Source: Sulfitobacter sp. SK012
GTDB taxonomy: Bacteria > Pseudomonadota > Alphaproteobacteria > Rhodobacterales > Rhodobacteraceae
Assembly (NCBI RefSeq): GCF_003352085.1
Contig: NZ_CP025804.1
Coordinates: 1,178,001-1,242,000 of the forward strand
Direction of reading: 5' to 3'
DNA length: 64,000 nucleotides
The translations under genes and the position numbers were made by a program. Numbering within the stretch: position 1 is the first letter of the stretch; each line of letters opens with the position of its first letter. Below, piece by piece: positions 61,631-64,000 of this stretch. Under the pieces are notes generated by a model that was given only the letters and a program-made list of their open reading frames with translations, was not told where the DNA came from and ran no database searches.

Positions 61631-62821
61631 GTGATTTATCTTGTTGGCACATCAGACACCAAGGCAGAAGAGATCAGCTATTTGCAGGGTCTACTCACAA
61701 ATGGAGGCGCTGAGGTTTGCGCCGTCGACGTTGGAATACGCGCTGCACTTAGTGTTATGGACATAACCCAGGCTGAGGTTGCACAACATCACACGTCTGG
61801 GGCGGCTGCAGTGCTTGGCTCAGAGGATCGCGGTCAGGCTGTTGCTGCGATGACCAGCGCATTTGCCAAGTTTTGCGCGGCCCACAAGCATCAGATCGAC
61901 GCGATTATTGGCATTGGCGGAGGGGGCGGCACGTCGATCATAACCGCGGGCATGCGAGAGCTGCCATACGGCGTACCCAAGGTCATGGTGTCCACCCTCG
62001 CGTCTGGCGATGTCTCTCCTTTTGTCGGTACCAGCGATATCATTATGATGCCGTCTGTCACAGATTTGGCCGGGCTAAATCAGATCAGCCGTCATATTTT
62101 GCACAACGCCGCCCAAGCAATTCTGGGGATGGCAGAGCATCCTCATGTTGCGGGTGGGGGTTCCAAGCCCAGCATCGGACTGAGTATGTTTGGCGTCACG
62201 ACACCGTGCGTTACCCAGATCACCGCGATGCTTGCGGATGATTTCGACAGCGTTGTATTTCATGCAACTGGCACCGGCGGGCGCAGCATGGAGCAATTGC
62301 TGAGTGAGGGCATGCTGAGTGGGTTGATCGACATGACAACCACAGAAATAGCGGATGAAGTGGTGGGCGGGGTACTATCAGCTGGCGCTGCCCGACTTGA
62401 TGCGGTGGTGGCAAGCGGCAAACCCTATGTGGGATCGGTTGGTGCCCTAGATATGGTGAACTTTTGGGCCCCCAGTACGGTCCCTGAAGCGTTCAAAGAC
62501 AGATTGTTTTACCATCACAACGCCAACGTCACTTTGATGCGAACATCGGCAAACGACTGCGAGCGGATCGGTACGTGGATCGTCGACAAGCTTAATATGT
62601 CAACCGGGCCTGTCTGCCTGATGCTTCCTGAAAAGGGGGTGTCGGCGCTAGATATTGAAGATGGGCCGTTTTGGGATCCCCCCGCGAACACAGCCTTGTT
62701 CAGCGCAATCGAACGTGGATTGAACCAGACCGACCAGCGCCGCATCAAACGGTTGCCTTTGCACATTAATGACCCTGCCTTTTCTGCGGCTGCAGCGCAG
62801 GCATATCGCGACATTTCATAG
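61631..62821 (+). CDS. Tm-1-like ATP-binding domain protein (UPF0261)
   Basis: 396 residues from a GTG at 61631. [20 protein letters not shown] is the standard UPF0261 opening; the glycine-rich [23 protein letters not shown] and the segment [20 protein letters not shown] form the nucleotide site. The plant Tm-1 homologue binds ATP and viral replication proteins; the bacterial job is unknown. The next gene encodes its usual partner, a TIM barrel with which it is fused in some fungi. Position in a sugar-acid regulon suggests a catabolic step needing ATP. Confidence 0.92.
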   Translation: MIYLVGTSDTKAEEISYLQGLLTNGGAEVCAVDVGIRAALSVMDITQAEVAQHHTSGAAAVLGSEDRGQAVAAMTSAFAKFCAAHKHQIDAIIGIGGGGGTSIITAGMRELPYGVPKVMVSTLASGDVSPFVGTSDIIMMPSVTDLAGLNQISRHILHNAAQAILGMAEHPHVAGGGSKPSIGLSMFGVTTPCVTQITAMLADDFDSVVFHATGTGGRSMEQLLSEGMLSGLIDMTTTEIADEVVGGVLSAGAARLDAVVASGKPYVGSVGALDMVNFWAPSTVPEAFKDRLFYHHNANVTLMRTSANDCERIGTWIVDKLNMSTGPVCLMLPEKGVSALDIEDGPFWDPPANTALFSAIERGLNQTDQRRIKRLPLHINDPAFSAAAAQAYRDIS

Positions 62822-62829
62822 GAGGCTCC

Positions 62830-63681
62830 ATGCCCGCAATTCCTCGTAAGACCATCCTCAAAACCCTCGCCGCCCTCATCGATGCTGGTCAACCTATCAT
62901 CGGAGGCGGTGCTGGTACCGGCCTGTCTGCCAAATCTGAAGAAGCGGGCGGCATTGACCTGATCGTCATCTACAATTCAGGCCGCTACCGCATGGCGGGC
63001 CGCGGTTCATCAGCGGGATTGCTGGCTTACGGCAACGCAAACGAGATCGTCAAAGAAATGGCTGTCGAAGTTTTGCCGGTGGTCAAGCACACCCCAGTTC
63101 TTGCCGGTGTGAACGGTACGGACCCCTTTATCTTGATGCCGCAGTTTCTGGCTGAATTGAAAGCGATGGGGTTTTCTGGGGTACAGAACTTCCCCACAGT
63201 TGGTTTGTTTGACGGGGTCATGCGCCAGAGTTTCGAAGAGACTGGCATGGGTTTCGGGTTAGAGGTCGACATGATCGCGCAAGCGCATGCGCTTGATCTG
63301 CTGACCACGCCTTATGTCTTTAACGCGGATGAAGCCGTGGCGATGACAAAAGCGGGGGCGGATATTGTCGTGGCGCATATGGGCGTGACGACAGGGGGCA
63401 GCATCGGGGCCACATCGGCCAAGAGCCTTGAAGATTGCGTGGCCGAGATCGATGCCATTGCATCTGCCGCCCGTTCTGTGCGCGACGATGTGATTGTGAT
63501 TTGCCATGGCGGCCCAATCGCCATGCCCGACGATGCGGCATTTGTTCTGCAAAATTGTGCGCGATGTGATGGGTTCTACGGGGCCAGCAGCGCAGAGCGT
63601 CTGCCAACAGAAATTGCGATCCGCGACCAGATCAGGCGGTTCAAAGGCCTGAATGTTAATATGGATAAAATGGAGGGTTAG
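62830..63681 (+). CDS. Phosphoenolpyruvate hydrolase family TIM-barrel protein
   Basis: 283 residues starting 8 nt after the Tm-1 gene (ribosome site AGGAGG). [20 protein letters not shown] and [20 protein letters not shown] are the N-terminal phosphate-type loops, followed by [21 protein letters not shown] and the C-terminal [16 protein letters not shown]. This is the family filed under PEP_hydrolase (PF09370 as I recall). The fold is of the PEP mutase/isocitrate-lyase class, so C-C or C-P lyase or hydrolase chemistry on an oxo-acid is likely. Confidence 0.9.
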   Translation: MPAIPRKTILKTLAALIDAGQPIIGGGAGTGLSAKSEEAGGIDLIVIYNSGRYRMAGRGSSAGLLAYGNANEIVKEMAVEVLPVVKHTPVLAGVNGTDPFILMPQFLAELKAMGFSGVQNFPTVGLFDGVMRQSFEETGMGFGLEVDMIAQAHALDLLTTPYVFNADEAVAMTKAGADIVVAHMGVTTGGSIGATSAKSLEDCVAEIDAIASAARSVRDDVIVICHGGPIAMPDDAAFVLQNCARCDGFYGASSAERLPTEIAIRDQIRRFKGLNVNMDKMEG

Positions 63682-63683
63682 GC

Positions 63684-64000
63684 ATGAGCGCGATGGACAA
63701 GTATTTTGTGTATCCCAATGACGTGGATAATTTCGGTTTTGATTGGGGTAGGCTGGCACTGACCTGCGGACCCGAGGTGAATGGCGCCGAACAGTTTTCA
63801 GCGGGCGTTGTTTTTGTGCCTCCGGGCCAAGGACACAGCCGCCACAACCATCCCGGCGCTGAAGAAATCATCTTTATCATCAAGGGCAGCGGCGAACAGA
63901 TGGTCGAAGACGAGGATGGCACGCCCGAACTGCGCACTGTCGGTCCCGGTTGCACGGTGTTCATTCCAGAAAGCCGCTATCATGCTACCCAGAACACCGG
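63684..64000 (+). CDS. Cupin-domain protein (3' partial)
   Basis: The visible 105 residues begin MSAMDKYFVYPNDVDNFGFD, and the frame runs off the window edge. A standard metal-binding cupin motif is present: PPGQGHSRHNHPGAEEIIFI, followed by IKGSGEQMVEDEDG, with His, His, Glu as likely ligands. It starts 2 nt after the TIM-barrel gene, so it belongs to the same operon. Small cupins in such operons are often isomerases of sugar acids or substrate-binding accessory proteins. Confidence 0.85.
   Translation, partial: MSAMDKYFVYPNDVDNFGFDWGRLALTCGPEVNGAEQFSAGVVFVPPGQGHSRHNHPGAEEIIFIIKGSGEQMVEDEDGTPELRTVGPGCTVFIPESRYHATQNT

Noticed and set aside
1..64000. CRISPR arrays, insertion sequences, prophage genes, integrases or attachment sites
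   Set aside because: No regularly spaced repeats, transposase or phage-type proteins and no tRNA-linked duplications were seen; the window reads as ordinary chromosomal operons.

Overview
The window looks like a chromosomal segment of a marine alphaproteobacterium of the Roseobacter group (Rhodobacterales). The evidence is the gene content: a Tat-exported formate dehydrogenase island with DUF3305/DUF3306/TorD partners, DUF6505- and DUF6494-type small proteins, a DUF2585 membrane protein, a TRAP operon and several ABC sugar-type operons. GC content is moderate (mid-50s by eye). I see no tRNA, rRNA, CRISPR array, insertion sequence or prophage. No genus can be named from the sequence alone.

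Region 1 (1-16.8 kb) is a formate dehydrogenase island. It opens with the end of a tungstate-binding protein (TupA-like). A minus-strand operon follows (DUF6494, Mrp/ApbC, biotin/lipoate-ligase-like, DUF6505), then a cytochrome c with a binding-protein-like N-terminus, and a poly-ferredoxin. The main plus-strand operon is DUF3305-DUF3306-TorD-small Tat protein-fdhA-fdhB-fdhC-41-aa membrane peptide-NtrC-type regulator, facing a convergent cache/HAMP histidine kinase. FdhA carries Cys, not Sec. The regulator lacks the sigma-54 GAFTGA loop.

Region 2 (17-29 kb) is mixed. It has a LysR gene divergent from a deletion-damaged doxX, an FMN reductase and pirin; a truncated hemoglobin paired with an adenylate cyclase; a methyltransferase and a hydrolase; a PAS hybrid kinase with an OmpR regulator, preceded by a cluster of TGAAACA heptamers; and a large MscS channel.

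Region 3 (29.4-37.8 kb) holds an FbpA/AfuA-type ABC importer, an inositol-monophosphatase-family phosphatase, a DeoR regulator and a Na/Pi cotransporter. I read this as a phosphorylated-compound scavenging module rather than iron uptake.

Region 4 (37.9-46.6 kb) is a seven-gene minus-strand operon: N-formylglutamate-amidohydrolase-like, TRAP dctQ, dctM and dctP, glutamine-synthetase-like, aldehyde dehydrogenase and Fe-alcohol dehydrogenase, with a divergent RpiR regulator. The enzyme order fits gamma-glutamylation, two oxidations and deglutamylation of an amino alcohol such as ethanolamine.

Region 5 (47.5-64 kb) is a carbohydrate or sugar-acid regulon: three xylose-isomerase-like TIM barrels, Gfo/Idh/MocA, an SDR lacking its catalytic Lys, an enolase-superfamily dehydratase, an FCD-type GntR regulator, a 2-hydroxyacid dehydrogenase, a six-gene ABC importer, and a Tm-1-like/PEP-hydrolase-family/cupin operon cut by the window edge. 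Four near-identical TGGY-N3-RCCA palindromes lie in its two divergent promoter regions and tie these operons to one regulator, most simply the FCD protein encoded inside it.
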